Positions 11,801 to 24,316 of a DNA stretch of 64,000 nt are shown one piece after another. Below the pieces are notes generated by a model. The model was not told where the DNA came from. It saw only the letters and a program-made list of their open reading frames with translations, and searched no databases. Made by a program: the position numbers and the translations under genes. The stretch comes from Jacaranda mimosifolia (taxonomy: Eukaryota; Streptophyta; Magnoliopsida; Lamiales; Bignoniaceae): positions 20,742,730 to 20,806,729 of the forward strand of contig CM032121.1 of NCBI GenBank assembly GCA_018894105.1, given 5' to 3'. How positions within the stretch are numbered: position 1 is the first letter of the stretch; the number at the start of each line of letters is the position of its first letter.

Positions 11801-12428
11801 CCTCCTCGATGATCTGGCACCGCTCAGCATTGAAGGTCCTAATCTTCTGCTTCACTTGTTTATATGAAGGGTCCATGTTTTGGCGGTGGACTATGACGCT
11901 GGGGTCGAATCCCTGGAGGTCAGAGGCCTTCTAAGAAAAAACTTCCACATTTTGTTTGAGAAAATCAACCATAAGGCACTCCATGTTATCCCCCAAGTGA
12001 GTACCAATTCTCGTGGTCTTGTCGGTATTTCCCAATTCCAGCTTAATTGTCTTGAACTCTATAATGGACTCCACTTTAGTTTCTTCGAGTTTTTTCTTTT
12101 TTGCTCGATTGAGCTTTCTCGGGATTCGCTACTGGAGCGTCCCCCGAGGAATGCGGCTTTGGTCGACTCTTTTGCTTGGTGGCTTCGATCGAGATTGTGT
12201 AAAAGCGCCATGCTTCCTTAACATTGCACAAGAGTTCTCCTATGCCGGTGGTGGTCGGAAACCGGTGGTGGTTGGAAACTTTAGCCTGTGATGATGCTAC
12301 TTCTTGGCTGACTTGGAATCCCCCCTGGTTGGAACTCTTGCAATTATGTCAATGACCCCTTTGAGGGGTGGGTAGGGATTATGGGTGGGTTTCTTTCCTT
12401 TGTCTTCCCTCATCTGGCTAACTGACCT
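11801..12428 (-). pseudogene. Tat element: gag-RT linker with protease core missing
   Basis: The minus strand shows a gag/protease border resembling GVIDIIARVPTRG and GDSKSAKK at about 12300-12360, and then, by about 12090, the linker that normally follows the protease (IGTHLGDN, GFDPSVIVHR, MDPSYKQVKQKIRTF). The retropepsin core with its D-S/T-G triad, usually about 100 residues, is not found between them. I read this as an internal deletion of the protease. Confidence 0.6.
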
Positions 12429-13345
12429 TTATCTACGGGGAGTTCGGTTGGTTTTTCCTGGCTCTTGTCGTGCGCTCTCACCGATGATATTTTTCAGGTG
12501 GCCCTGACGGATTAACCTCTCGATCTCATCATGAAGGTTGAAGCAGTCTTCAGTGTCGTGGCCCTTCTGTTTATGGAAGTGACAATATTTCTTAGACTTT
12601 TTCATTGCCTCAATTTCGATTAGCTTTCTTAGCTTCTTCAGAAGGTTGTTATGCTGAATGGCAAATGAGACTTCTTTTCTTGGGAGATTGAGCAGAGTGT
12701 AATCATGGAAACGCTTGATGGGGGATCGGTGTCCCTCTCTATTTTGGTGGTCATCATTCTCTTTGGTTTTCCTCTTTTCGGCCTCAGGATTATCGTATTT
12801 CAGCATGTTCATATCCTTCTGAGTCATATACCTCTCTGTGAGGTCAAGCAGCTCTTCCATTGACCTAGGCCACTCGCGGACCAACACATCATTCTTTGTG
12901 TCGCAATCCTAGGAAAATCACATCAATCAAAAATTTGATCCACAGGCTATCTATCTTCAAAACTTTTGTATTGAACATTGTGAAAAAAAATCTTGAAGAA
13001 ACAATCCCTCATTCTGTTTAACTGTATGCAAGTGAGTGTGGGGGATCTTTGCCTTTCTTCGGCTAGCAAATTGGTGTAGAAATAGACGTTGGCTCCAGCT
13101 TGATAAACCAGTCAAGTGCAACGCCCAAGAAGATGGTTACAAGCATCTTTGGCTGAAAGTATTCATTGTGCCCATGCAACTGCATCATGTGTTCGAATTA
13201 CAGTAGATGTTCGTTTAGATCTGATGAACCGTCGTACCTAGGTAGCCCTATAGGGACCTTGGCATCAACAGTGATGCGCTTGTCGATAATATCTTGAATA
13301 AATGCTGACTCTCTTTCTCATCGGGACCTCTGGACTCCTTCATGA
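12429..13345 (-). pseudogene. Tat element: gag
   Basis: The N-terminal half (about 12890-13340) reads with stops as VPIGLPRYDGSSDLNEHLL, MMQLHGHNEY, and GVALDWFIKLEP, the gag core of Tat elements. The open C-terminal half (12429-12887, 152 residues) contains WPRSMEELLDLTERYM and a zinc-knuckle-like CHFHKQKGHDTEDC followed by EIERLIRQGHLK, also typical of this lineage. Gag would form the particle that packages element RNA. It is broken near 12900 and upstream of 13300. Confidence 0.85.
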
Positions 13346-13941
13346 TTTTGCTCAGTATATCTTCTCGAGATCTCCTCGAGCCACCTGTTGAGCTGTTAAA
13401 CTTGGTGGGAGACCTATTTCCATTCTTCTTGGTCGGCCTGGATGAGATTTCTATTAGTCTACTACCTCCCGTGCTCTATCCTATCACGCTGCTGGGCTCG
13501 AATGGATCAAATGCCATGGTCGACGAAATCCGTAACTTCTTCATGGGGGTGTTGTCGAACTTTCTCTCTCGGGAACCGCCTGGGACTATCATCTCAATGG
13601 GTGGGTGGTCATCGAACCTCCAATCGACCCCTCTCTTCCTTGGCAGGCCTTTCTTCTCGCTGGGTGGACTGGGGCGTTGTACTGGCCATTAGTCTGGGTG
13701 GGACAGTGATCAATTCAGGGTAGTTGAAAGTTGGGCAGAGATTTAAGCAGATATTTGCTCGCTTATAAGTTGCTTCAATTATGGCTTGGTCAGGGTGACC
13801 AGCTGTTCCGGTTGGGTGCTGGGCCCTGGCAAATTCAACTCTGGTTGGGGTCGAGGAGGAGGTGTTGGCAACCTCCTATTCTTCTATCTCTCTAAAGTGG
13901 CTCGCCTAATGTTAACCATTTTCTCGATTGCAGACTTAAGG

Positions 13942-13961
13942 TTCCCACAGACGACGCCAAA
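13942..13961 (-). promoter_or_regulatory. Primer-binding site of the Tat element
   Basis: Directly next to the 5' LTR the minus strand reads TTTGGCGTCGTCTGTGGGAA. The TGGCG(C/T)CGTCTGTGGG form is common next to LTRs of plant gypsy elements. I do not name the tRNA. Confidence 0.75.
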
Positions 13962-14791
13962 TGATGAGGGTTGATATTGAGTATATTAGTGTTTTGGGCT
14001 GCAATTAGATGAAATCGACCTATGGTGAGGTCGAGTGATGAGCCTCTAGTGAATCAGGGTTGAGTCTTATAATCAATAGCGAGTGTCAAGCTAGCGGAGG
14101 TACCATCGACTAAGGTACTTCAACGCTCAAGTCAGTAACAATCAACTAAAGTTATGAGCAGTGGAGTGGGGGCACTAGACAAGAAATGGCATACCTTGTT
14201 GCAGGTCTTGATTGGGCATTTATAGCCTTCTCAAGGTAGTTGATATGTCTTTGATGCCCCTGTTGTGTAAGAAGGGCCATTGTCCTTACTTGAGGACTTT
14301 TCCATCTTATCCAGCTTGTGTATTGTTCTAGGTAGTGCTGCCTCTAGCTACCTAGGACAAGGCGGTACACTGAATGTGCTCCCTAGCCTAACACGGTTGC
14401 AAAAGGGAGGTATTGTTGGTGGCATGCACCATTAATGCTGCGGCATGGCGCCTGGCAAGGCATTCAATGCTGCCGATGAGTTCTCGCCTTACCTCGACCC
14501 TCGCGGTCGAGATCAGTCCACTAGGGGAAGTGTCGCTTAGGGTTTGGGTCTAGGCCATTATGCTTATTCTAGTCGAAGCTGCTTTATTCTAGTCGAAGGA
14601 TTGGGGCCACCCAAAAGGGGATAATCGACCACAACTGAGTCGAATGGGAATGTAAATACTCGTCTTAACAAGTGGGGATCTAGAGGTCGAATGGTGGTCG
14701 CATCGTCTGCTTGGTCTGGAATGAGTTGGGCTTAGGGTTCCCGTTCTAGTTGAGTGTTATTAGGCTAGGCCCACTGGGCCTTCCCATATCA
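13962..14791 (-). repeat. 5' LTR of the Tat element
   Basis: It pairs with 3959-4798. It starts TGATGAGGG and ends CCCATATCA, followed by the target duplication CTATC at 14792-14796. The differences between the two LTRs are scattered substitutions and small indels, showing that the insertion is not recent. Confidence 0.9.
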
Positions 14792-14796
14792 CTATC

Positions 14797-15106
14797 AATT
14801 ACCACCAAATCACATTTTCCCCTTCTAAGTTTGAAAGTTGCTCTATGACAATGGATGGAAGTATTTTCAATAACTTTGGGGTTTTTCACTTTGGTGTTTG
14901 TTTGACTGGCATATATGACATTAAGATACAAATATGCACTTTTTCTGTAAGTTTTGGCCAAAGGAAGATACACTTGATCTTTTGGAGAGTTCCTTGCACT
15001 CCACGATGTCCTCCTGCACTAAAAGGTTGTAGAAACTCCATTACCTTATCCTGAGATTAGTTTAGGTTCCACAAATAATCTATCTTTTTAAAGAGTGTAG
15101 TATTGC
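14797..15106 (-). pseudogene. Old gypsy element: integrase zinc-finger part
   Basis: The minus strand gives KDRLFVEPK, then GGHRGVQGTLQKIK and FLWPKL, like the HHCC region (GGHSG...FYWPGM) of gypsy integrases, and later GKCDLVVID near 14800-14830. That motif corresponds to the core start, where the first catalytic Asp region lies, and is cut by the Tat insertion; the continuation (RFQKYANF) resumes at 3953. Stops are frequent. Confidence 0.75.
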
Positions 15107-17246
15107 AAGGATTCATAAAAAATTTGAAATTAAAAGTTAATTTAACTTGAAATACCATAATCTAGGATCTAGATTATGCTTTAATTAAGGGTTTAAAGGG
15201 CAAGAAGGACTACGTTAGTGGTTTTCACAAAATCAAGAACAAGATTCCTCCAATGGACTCATCTAGTGAGGATTTCCAACTCCTTGGATGGATCATCCTT
15301 CCCACTCTAAAACCTTCAATAACAGCAACTTGAAGCATAAAAAATGTCCTCTGCACCTTGAAAAAAATAGTAGTAAAATCGAATCCATGAGAATCCACAA
15401 ATCTACCAGTTGATGGAGGTGAAGAACACTTCTTTAAGAGCCTTCCGTGTTCACTAATAAAGAGCACACTAAATGTTATGCCTCTAAAGGTTATCCACAC
15501 ACCTATATTGCACTCAATGTCTATATTCAATTACTAGAAGAAGAATAGAGATGAAGAAGAAAGAGAAGAGATATAGTGTGAGGAAGTTAGGAAGAGAGAG
15601 AATGTTAGATGGAATCTAGGATAACAAGTTTTTCTCAACACATGAGGTAGCCTGTTTTGGGAAGAAAAAATGCATGGAATGGCCGACTATGTGTGAGAGT
15701 GATGGTGTATTTATAGTGTGACATGGATGCTCCTAGAAGCATCCATCACACTATCCTCACATTTTGCCAACTAGCATGCCCACTTGCATGCTTAGTTGGA
15801 TTTTAATTTTCAAAATTAAAATTCCAACTTAATATTTAAAACCGACTCTTTCCATTTTAATTTTCCATCTAAAATTATATTTCCTCTTTAATTAAATTAA
15901 CTCAAATCAACTTAACTCCTTAAATTGACATTAACTAATTTAAATTGCCGCATGACACCAATTAAATTACCTCCTTAATTTAATTGGTCTAATTTAACTA
16001 TTTAAATTAATTTGATTAGTTTAACACTTTAAATTAATCAAGCCAATGTGATCAACTCTTAATTAGTCAACTCGGTCTTCTTACCAAACTTGATGAACTA
16101 AATTATCTAACTCCTTAGATAATTTCTCCAATCTTCCAATTAGAGTGCTCAAAGCTTTTGTGTGAGACCTAGGTTAATCAATTAATTAGACATGGGCTCA
16201 CAACTCTTTGTGATTTATTGAATATCAAAATATTCCAATTAGTTTAAACACTTTTGAACTAATCACTCTATCAATTAATCTTTGTTAATTGAAGAGTACC
16301 CAATCTCTATAGTCAATATCTAGCACAAGCTTATAGAGGCCAACCAATTAGGTGAATTAATTTTGGGTGAACCATACCACTTATGATTGCCGTGCAAATA
16401 CGGTTCTTTCATTTCCTATCTCTCGAAAGAGGCCTAGGGCAAGATACTTGCTTGTTCCCTAATAGCCTCGATAACTATTTATTTATTCTTGATGTTCGAT
16501 TCCTAATTATGACCTCAACTTTGAAAAACTCCTTTTTTCAAATTGTCATAGCACATTGCACGATGATTTCTTGGAATCGATCATCGTAGAATACATAAAA
16601 GATCAACTCGTTCTTTACAGACAGGCGAAATGGATCCCATCTTGAAACTCACTAACCCTCATGCTTAAGTAGCTAGTGCCCAACCTAAGTCTCGGGCAAC
16701 CCGCTATGTGGTCAGAGTAAAGTAAAAGTACAAGGACCTTAATATAATGTTGTTCTGGAACCCTAAGTCAAAGGACTAGTTATATTTACTATCATAAGCT
16801 AGAGAATTTACCACTAGTGATGTGCCACTCCGACTACCTTATGGTTTTTCTAGGCGAGTCTTCAATAAATTTATTCTCTAACAAGCACCCACTAACATGT
16901 ATCCATGTCTAAAATAGATTGCCTATGAAATAGGGACAATATTCAACTCCTTGGAGTATGCATTTTTAGTGCAATATCCGAATCTTATATGCCCTGTCTC
17001 ATAAGATTCTATGACTTGAAATATTTAAAATCATGACTATAGAGACTTGTTTCATGATCACCATCATATGTGTGACCAAATTTCATAGTCTTGTATGATT
17101 TATGGGCTTCAACCAAATGCATGTGAAGAAAATCATAAACGCATAAGATGAAGATGGCCCTTTTATTGTATATCATTCAATCAAAATTGTTACATGGAAT
17201 AGTTATACATGCCAATCCAATTGGCTTGTGGGGCACTATTCCAATA
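15107..17246 (-). mobile_element. Lone copia LTR nested in the old gypsy element
   Basis: It aligns with the LTR at 27-2196 (same words at GATCTAGATTA, TCAACACATGAGGTA, and the end GGGGCACTATTCCAATA). A reversed TATA box lies at 15708-15715. The first 15-25 bp differ, so the inner end is eroded. No primer site or internal domain follows on either side, and flanking sequence returns to gypsy coding on both sides, so it is best read as a solo LTR. A possible duplication is GTGTA/CTGTA with one mismatch; this is weak. Confidence 0.75.
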
Positions 17247-17349
17247 CCTGTATCTAATGTTCCCCTTTATATAGGTGTACAAAGAAATGTTATATGGGTA
17301 TAATAAATGATTTGTAATGACATCTTAGTTGTAGGATCATTTTTATAGC

Positions 17350-17830
17350 TACTTTTTATCTCTTTCATCTACAGTGGCTAAAGTGCAAAGATGGCTTGGC
17401 AAGAACTTTTATCTATATCTCTCCTTAAAAGTGTATCAGCTACTTTGTCTTCAATTCCTTTCTTGCCCTCAATGGTATAGCGAAAACCAAATAGCTTCAT
17501 TAGGCATTTATGCTAAAGCAGGGTGGAGACCTTTTGTGCAAGGAAATATTTAAGACTTTGTTGGTTTGTCTTGATGATGAAAGGGCTATGAATGAGGTAA
17601 AGTGTCCACTTGTCCATTGCATGAATTTTAGCTAACACTTTTTTCTCGTACACTATTAATTCTAGAGCTTTGGATTTGAGAGCCTTGTTGCAATGGGCAA
17701 TAAGGTGTTTCTCCTACATCAAAGTAGCTATAAAACCTATATATCAAGCATCGGTCTCTAGAACAAAAGTTTTGGTATAATATATAAGTTGTAATACTGG
17801 GGAATCGGTCATGGCATTTTAGGAAAGCAT
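17350..17830 (-). pseudogene. Old gypsy element: RNase H
   Basis: The minus strand reads LIAHCNKALKSKALELIVYEKKVLA, MDKWTLYLIHSPFIIKTNQQSLKYFL and KLFGFRYTIEGKKG in shifting frames. This is the RNase H segment of a chromovirus-type gypsy element, with YEKKVLA and TNQQSLKYF in place of the usual YEKELLA and TDHQSLKYL; the Asp of TDH has become Asn. Breaks make it non-functional. Confidence 0.75.
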
Positions 17831-18640
17831 TTTGAGTTTAGACCATTAGAAGAACTCATTTTCTATCAACTCAATCAGTAGGTAGCAATCACCTTGTAAT
17901 GGCTAACAAACTTTATATAGGACCTTGTGAACCATAGAAAGCCTCTCAAACTTTTTATTGACTTAGGTGTTGGCAAATTAAGCATAGCTTGTGTCTTGCT
18001 ACGGTTAATATCTACCCCTTGCTTGCTTATAATGTGACCTAAGTATTCACTTAAGTATTCTATCTTTTCCCTCAGAAGGAGCAATTGGTGGATTTGGCAA
18101 AGATTTGGTATTGAGAAGACAAGCTCAAGATAATACTTGTGTTCCTTTAAAGATTAACTATACACAAGTATATCATCAAAGAATACGATAACAAATTCTC
18201 TCAAGTATTCTTTGGAAACATCATTCATAAGGGACTGGAAGGTTGTTGGAGCATTAGTCAGGCAAAAACAGCATCACTTTCAACTCATACAACCCTGATG
18301 ATGTGATAAAAGCAATTTTAAGGTATATCAAGTGGTGGATTCTTATTTGATAGTATTTTTCCCTTAGGTCCATTTTAGAGAAAATGATGGCTTTACCTAG
18401 CTCATCTAGTAAATCATAAATCAAAGGGATAGGAAATGTATCATTAATTGTAAGAGAGTTTTATTTTTTGTGGTCAAAGCAAAACCTCCAGGTTCCATAT
18501 TTTTTTTTCCTCTCTTTTACTAGTAAAAGTGGTAAAGAAAAATCACTGTTGCTTACCTGTATATTCTCATTGCTCAGCATTTTAGCTACTAACTTATCTA
18601 TTATCTCTCTCCAGATATAAGATATCTATAAGGGTGTTGT
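17831..18640 (-). pseudogene. Old gypsy element: reverse transcriptase
   Basis: The open part 17875-18084 contains EYLGHIISKQGVDIN, SIKSLRGFL and YIKFVSHYKVIA, the RT tail and connection. Upstream at about 18160-18200 the catalytic block reads [12 protein letters not shown]. Together they identify a Ty3/gypsy RT of the chromovirus type. Stops and frameshifts interrupt it. The RNase H follows directly, as expected. Confidence 0.8.
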
Positions 18641-19330
18641 TGGAAAGGCTCAATTTTAGCTTTGAGAGGGATTTTGTGGTCATGACTTTTGACAGGAGGC
18701 AAGCTAGTGGGTCCAAGGAAAATTTGTTTCTAGTGTTCCAAGGTTGGTTGGAGTTCCTTATGGTTGTTGCTCTCTTCTTTAATTTTTACTGCTAGACCAT
18801 ACAAAAGCAACTTATCAATGGAATTCTTTTTTATCATTTTATATAGTTTTTCTAAAGACCGTTCTCAAGTTTACCTCAGGGAGTTCCTCAATTTGTACCC
18901 TTGTAAGATGACTTTCTTGTGTACCTTCTTAAATGGAATGGTCTGTCTCTCAAAATTGGACGTGTTTGGCTGTCGTTACCTTAGTGTATCAATTCCTATG
19001 ACCATTTTAGAGCCTCATAAGCTAAGAAACCTAACATTTGTAGTGAATGGGCACGCTTCTATTTCCCATCTAATACTTGAACACTTAGAGTTACGTTAGA
19101 TTTTTCTTCTATCAGCTGCAGCAACTGTCAAGGCTTATGTGTACTCTACCTTATAGTTTAGTTCCCTAGTTGTATTTAGATCAAGAAAATTGTCAGGAGT
19201 ACCAGTATTTATGAGAATGGTGATGGATCTATGACCAACTTGTCCTACGAGTTTAATGGTATCATGATGAATTTGCCTACCTAAAGTGTTCATTGAAATG
19301 TGTAACTATGGATCTTCTTCATCATTAGAT
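18641..19330 (-). pseudogene. Old gypsy element: protease region
   Basis: Near 19205-19290 the minus strand reads LHISMNTLGRQ and ILINTGTPDNFLD, matching the gypsy retropepsin pattern DTGATHNFID with the catalytic Asp replaced by Asn. The C-terminal part is readable near 18950-19050. The plus-strand ORF at 18764-19099 is a shadow of this region. Confidence 0.65.
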
Positions 19331-20215
19331 TTAGATCTTTCTTCCATTTCTCCTAGAATTTTAAATAACCTCCTAGATTGTGCCCTATGGGATAAATCTC
19401 ATATAGCTAAATTGCAAACATCTTTCTTCCTATTCTCCATCGTTTTTTATGTTTTTTAATAGGAAAGTAGTTTACAGGTTTCTTAGTGTTGTGCCTAGTG
19501 ATAATGTTACATGGTCTCTAAGTTTTGTGAGCATTATTTCTCCAATTTTTTTTGTTTTTGCTTTAATTCCTGAGAACTTCAACAAGAGTTTTTTGTTTTT
19601 CGGTTAAATAGATTGCTTCAGATAGTGAAGTAGGATTCAACATTTCCATATTGGCTAATTTTGTTCTTCGAGGCACTAACAAAACTTTTAACAAAATACT
19701 CTTCGAAAAGGGACCTATTCATACCAACCATGAAGGCTCGAAGCTCTTCAAACTTTATAGCATAGTCAGTGACTAAGAAAGTTTGTTTGAGTTTATAGAA
19801 CTATCCCACAAGGTTATCATTTTGCTCAAAATTAAACCTTTGTAACGCAAGTTCAATAAACTTATCCACGCTTATTCCCTCTTTCCATTATATATAGTCT
19901 AATACCCAGTTATCGACTACATCATACACAAGTATTGTAGCTGATGGTATTCTCTTATAGTCACTCTTTGGATTAAACTTAAGATGTTTGTGGCACTTTC
20001 TGAGCATTTTTTAGTTTTCTTCATATTTTAAAGACAAACATACAACTAATCTCATAATTAAATCCTAAACTTACACTAATAGACTTGGTAATGATTAACT
20101 TTGGGGACGACACATGTCCCATCAATCTCTCAGTTTGTTTTGCAAATTCTTCCATACATCGTCGCTCTAGCTTACTAAAATGGCACTTTTCAGAAATAAA
20201 TCTCTTTATTTTCCT
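19331..20215 (-). pseudogene. Old gypsy element: gag (very degenerate)
   Basis: The minus strand gives short stretches such as NMEMLNPTSLSEAIYLTEKQ (near 19610-19670) and, further upstream, YHQLQYL and LNLRYKGL, in the order expected for a chromovirus gag. The identification relies on position and these fragments; no long ORF remains. Confidence 0.5.
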
Positions 20216-20275
20216 TAATTGAAACTAAAACCTTATTTATGAAACCAAATGACGCCACTAAAAGAAAATATCGTT

Positions 20276-22043
20276 ATTTGCTTACATAGCATAAAAAAAG
20301 GAAAGAAAAGATGCATTTCCATTAGGGGATCTTATTTAAAAGTACAAATTCCCATTTCCATCTTAGGATTCAGTCCCCAAACACCAATTTTTTAGTTTTA
20401 ACTCCTCACTTCAACTTTATTTTTTTGAGTTCACTCCCAATTCACTTGGTTTGACCAAAATACTCCCAGATATCCTATGTTCTCTTTTTTTGTGTTCAAC
20501 TAACATCATACACACACACACACACACACTCTTTGTTCTTTTTCTCTACGGTGATTTTCTCTCCCGCGACGCACTTCTGCAAACACCTAAAGATCGTTTC
20601 TTCTTTTTCTTTTTTTTTTCGCCATTCTCAAATTGTTTCATCAGAAAGAAGCCCAAGAAGAGTTATTTATTCTACTTGCGGTTTTAGAAACTTTTAAAAT
20701 GACATTTACCTATCACAAGTAATGTTTGACCTGTTATCGTATTGATGCTTATAATTTGTTTGTGGGTTGTGTTAGGCATTGTGTAGATCTTGAAAGTTAG
20801 TACATGATCTGGAGCGAATATATGCAATTATTAAGATCTAAGTGATGTTGGACAAAAATATGATATATCACTGGTACTGAGCATAGACATATTAGATTGG
20901 ATTTACGTAAGTATCTGGGCTAAAATGTGAGGAATGCATTAGGCTAAACTATGGGTTTTTCATATCGCAGTTTGGATTTTGGTATTTAGAGAGTGGTGGA
21001 CAATTAGGTTGAGTTTGTTGTTGGCAAGGATGACATTTAAACGTGCTAAAGTAAAAGTGAAGCAAAATGTTAGAGAGGTTTGCAGAAGAGAGGAATCCAC
21101 TTGCTAGATACTATGATATAGGTAAAATAATCCTCCAAATCACCAAAGCCTGCGAATGATTGTCTCTCTAATAAATCTTAAGTCTATAAGGTTCTGGAGT
21201 TTTCTATTTCTATTTCGACACTTGATATATATTTGAAAACTTAATAACTGAGAAAATCTTCATGATAATACTTCTACACTATGTAAGACACATGATTGGA
21301 TTTAATTACTTAATGTACTTAAATCAAGGACACCATTACAATGAAATTAGCATATTCCCTAGCTCATCATAACTAGAGCAACATAAGTAATTCTTTGTTT
21401 CCAATATTTCAGATGGTCTTAGAACTGCAACAACATGAGAAATTTAGAATAAATTGTTCCTCCATTTGGCACTGCTTGAGCTGCCAGATTTGGATGTTTA
21501 ATAAATAGAATTACTATTGTATTAATTCTTCTGTATACTTCCAATGTGTTACAATTAGTACATAATTGATATATGTTTTATTTCTTTTTATAAGATACTT
21601 TATTTATGCATTATCATACTTAGTAGTTTAGTGTTTAATACCATATTAGTGCAATTTAGTACTTCCACACTAATACAGTAATACTTATGCTCAATCTGCA
21701 TACTTTATTGCATATTTGTACTTGTATTACCATTTGTCATTACTTATTAAATAATATCTTAATTGATTTTATTTCTCTTCAATTAGCAAAAATAGGAAGC
21801 AGAGAAGATAAAGAATTAAAAGAAGTTGGATTAGAAATAGGTCGTGTAGACTTGCTTATGATAGCTGCTAAATTCATCCTTGTTTGGAGGACATGTTAAG
21901 TTAAAGTATTTGTACTGTACTATATATTAATTGGAGAATTTTTATAAAATTATTGGTATCGTATGATTTGTAAAATATAGGCTTATTGTATTATTATTTT
22001 GGTGTGGAAGAAATCATGAATAAAAATTCTTTTTAGTTATTGG
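20276..22043. other. Unassigned AT-rich stretch
   Basis: No gene recognised. It contains a CA microsatellite (20510-20529), a pyrimidine-rich tract near 20600-20620 and a plus-strand ORF of 70 codons (21687-21899) that resembles nothing I know. Once the copia element 22049-32430 is removed, it joins the sequence at 32436. Confidence 0.4.
20510..20529. repeat. (AC)n microsatellite
   Basis: Ten uninterrupted AC units. Confidence 0.95.
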
Positions 22044-22048
22044 GATTT

Positions 22049-24300
22049 GGGAAGATGGGATCCAATTATAAAACACTTGAAAAATTGAAATCAAACTTGA
22101 TCATAGCTCCCCAAGGATCTAATTCACACGATTGAAGTGGATTTAGGTCGGAAAATTACTTTAAGAGCAAAATCCTACCAAAGTCATGAAGACTAGCTTG
22201 AGCTCCTTCAATGCAGTCTCCACTGGTGCATCAGATTGTGGACAACTTTTGCCCAACCAAAACTTGTCGGAATTGGATGAAATTTGGACAGAAGATCATG
22301 AACACCCTGATAAATCTACAGTAGAAAAATTAACGAAATAAAAAATTCCTAAGTGCCTCCATAAATGGCTCCAAGTTACCGCCTGAATAGAGGATCTCGA
22401 AAAGGCTAGCAATCTAATTGTTTTACCTCTAATAGTAAGATCCGCACACCAATGGATAATCTAATTCTCTCCTATGTCAGCTGGAAAACAAAGGAGAGAA
22501 GAGCAAGGATGAAGGCCGATTTTGGAAGTAGGAGATAAAGAAGCTTCAACACATGAGGCAACACATGTAAAATTGGAAGGAAAAAGAGAATCTATCAATC
22601 AGATCTAAAATTATTGTGCATCACATAAGCATGGCAGGCCAACCTCTATATCTATATATAGATGGAGAGAAGGTGTGATGCTTAGGTGGCATCACACCTA
22701 CCTCATGGTTGGCGCCAACTTGCTTGACAGCTTGTAAGCAAGTTGCATGTGAATTTAAGTTGCATTTGAATTTCATCTGGAATCTTCATTTCATCACATG
22801 AAATGTCATCCAAATAAATTCTAAATGCACTCCAAATGAACATTTGATTTGTATTTTTGCTCCAAAATTGATTCTTCATTTTAATTAAATTAAACACTTT
22901 AATTTAATTAATTAACCTTTGATTTAACTCTTAAGTCAATTAGCTTAATTCTTTAAACTAGTTATTGTTAATTTAATTCCTTAAGTTAACTTGACCAATT
23001 GATAGTCATGTGGCCCCAATTGAATTAACTCCTTAATTTAATTGATCTAATTTAACTCCTTAAATTATTTAGATCAATCTAACAATTAAATTGATCAAGT
23101 CAAAATGACCAAAAAGAAGTCAACTGTCTACCTCCTCAAAATCGGTCATGATGGAATTTCTAACTCTTAGAAAATTCCCTTTATCAAGTAGGATTTCCAA
23201 TTGGCTTTTGTGTGTGACCCATTAGGTTCTACCATTCATTGGACATGAGCTCACAACTCTTGTGATTTATTGAATATCATATATTCACATTAGCCTAAAC
23301 TCTTTTAAACTAATGACTCAATTCAATTAATCTCACTAATAGAAGAGTACTGAATCTCCATGTTCGATGTCCAACCTCAAGCTATAAAGCCCAACTAATT
23401 TTTCGATATGAATGCTTGTGGAAAACCATTCTAGCTCTACACTTACTATGTAAATATGGTTCTTCCGTCTCCTATTTCCTGAAAAAGGCTTAGGGTAAGT
23501 TATTTTTCGGCCCCCTAATAGCCTCGATACTATGTCTCTAGTCCAATGGTCGATTCTCCTTTATGACCTCATCATTGGAAAACTCCTTTTCCAAATTTTC
23601 ATACTACCTTGTGCAATGATTTCATGGAATCGGTCATCATAGAATACATAGAAGATACATTCGCCTTTCACAATGATGAGGAGTCGAATCCCATCTTGTT
23701 TCTCTCAAACCTCCATATCTAAGTAGCTCATATCCAAACTTAACCTGAAAGACCCACTAAGTGGTCAAGGAAGAGTCAAAGTATGAGGACCTAAATAGAA
23801 GGTTACCATGGATCTTCAATTCGAAGGACTAATTATATGCACTAGCGTAAGCTGGAGAACTTGCCATTACCGACTTGCCATTACGGCTATCTAGTGAATT
23901 CTTCAGGTGGACCTTCAGTGAACTTGTTCTTTAACAAGAACCCACTAACATGCACTTATATCTCATATGGATTGCTCATGAAATGGAGCAATATACAACC
24001 CTTGGATTTATGCATTGTTAGTGTAAGTCTATCTGGATCTTCGATGCCCTATCTCACAAGATTCTATGGTTTGGAAGATTTAAGATCATGATCGCGTAAG
24101 ACTTGTTTCATGATCACCACCCACTGTGTGACCAAGTCCCGTAGTCTTGTTTGATCTAAAGGCTTCAACCAAATGCTAGTGAAGTAATATAAGCATAAGA
24201 TGAAATGGTTATGTAAATTAAATATCATTCAGTCAAGATTGTATCACAAGTGAAATAGTTTACATGCCAATCTCATTTGCTGTGAGGCACTTTTTGAACA
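22049..24300 (-). repeat. 3' LTR of the copia element
   Basis: It is homologous to 30165-32430. The outer end lacks about 11 bp and the terminal TG is altered to GG. The inner end is TTTTTGAACA next to the polypurine tract. ORFs within it are chance. Confidence 0.88.
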
Positions 24301-24316
24301 ATCTCCCACTTGCCCC
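24301..24316 (-). promoter_or_regulatory. Polypurine tract of the copia element
   Basis: On the minus strand GGGGCAAGTGGGAGAT precedes the 3' LTR, a form very common in plant copia elements. Confidence 0.85.

Larger units (their letters stand above)
3959..14791 (-). mobile_element. Complete Tat-lineage Ty3/gypsy retrotransposon, nested, degenerate
   Basis: The ends are direct LTRs of 840 and 830 bp. The 5-bp target duplication CTATC is present on both sides (3954-3958 and 14792-14796). The target was the integrase gene of the old gypsy element. On the minus strand the order is LTR, primer site, gag, RT, RNase H, a second RNase H, integrase, an 82-bp tandem repeat, an antisense ORF, a purine tract and LTR. 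A second RNase H, an extra ORF between integrase and the 3' LTR, and tandem repeats in that region are known hallmarks of the Tat lineage. Stops and frameshifts affect all ORFs and the protease core is missing, so it cannot be autonomous. Confidence 0.9.
3300..20275 (-). mobile_element. Old Ty3/gypsy (chromovirus-like) element, split by two insertions
   Basis: On the minus strand, from right to left, the recognisable parts are gag (about 19340-20215), protease (18650-19330), reverse transcriptase (17830-18640), RNase H (17350-17830), integrase zinc-finger and start of the core (14797-15106) and the rest of the integrase (3300-3953). Gag-PR-RT-RH-IN is the Ty3/gypsy order, and the RT motif FFDDIL is typical of chromoviruses. 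The Tat element 3959-14791 and the copia LTR 15107-17246 sit inside. Every domain carries stops and frameshifts. Its own LTRs were not delimited, so the outer limits are approximate. Confidence 0.75.

Noticed and set aside
21687..21899. 70-codon plus-strand ORF preceded by AT-rich sequence.
   Set aside because: No family resemblance, no promoter or splice context; could be a real exon but cannot be supported.
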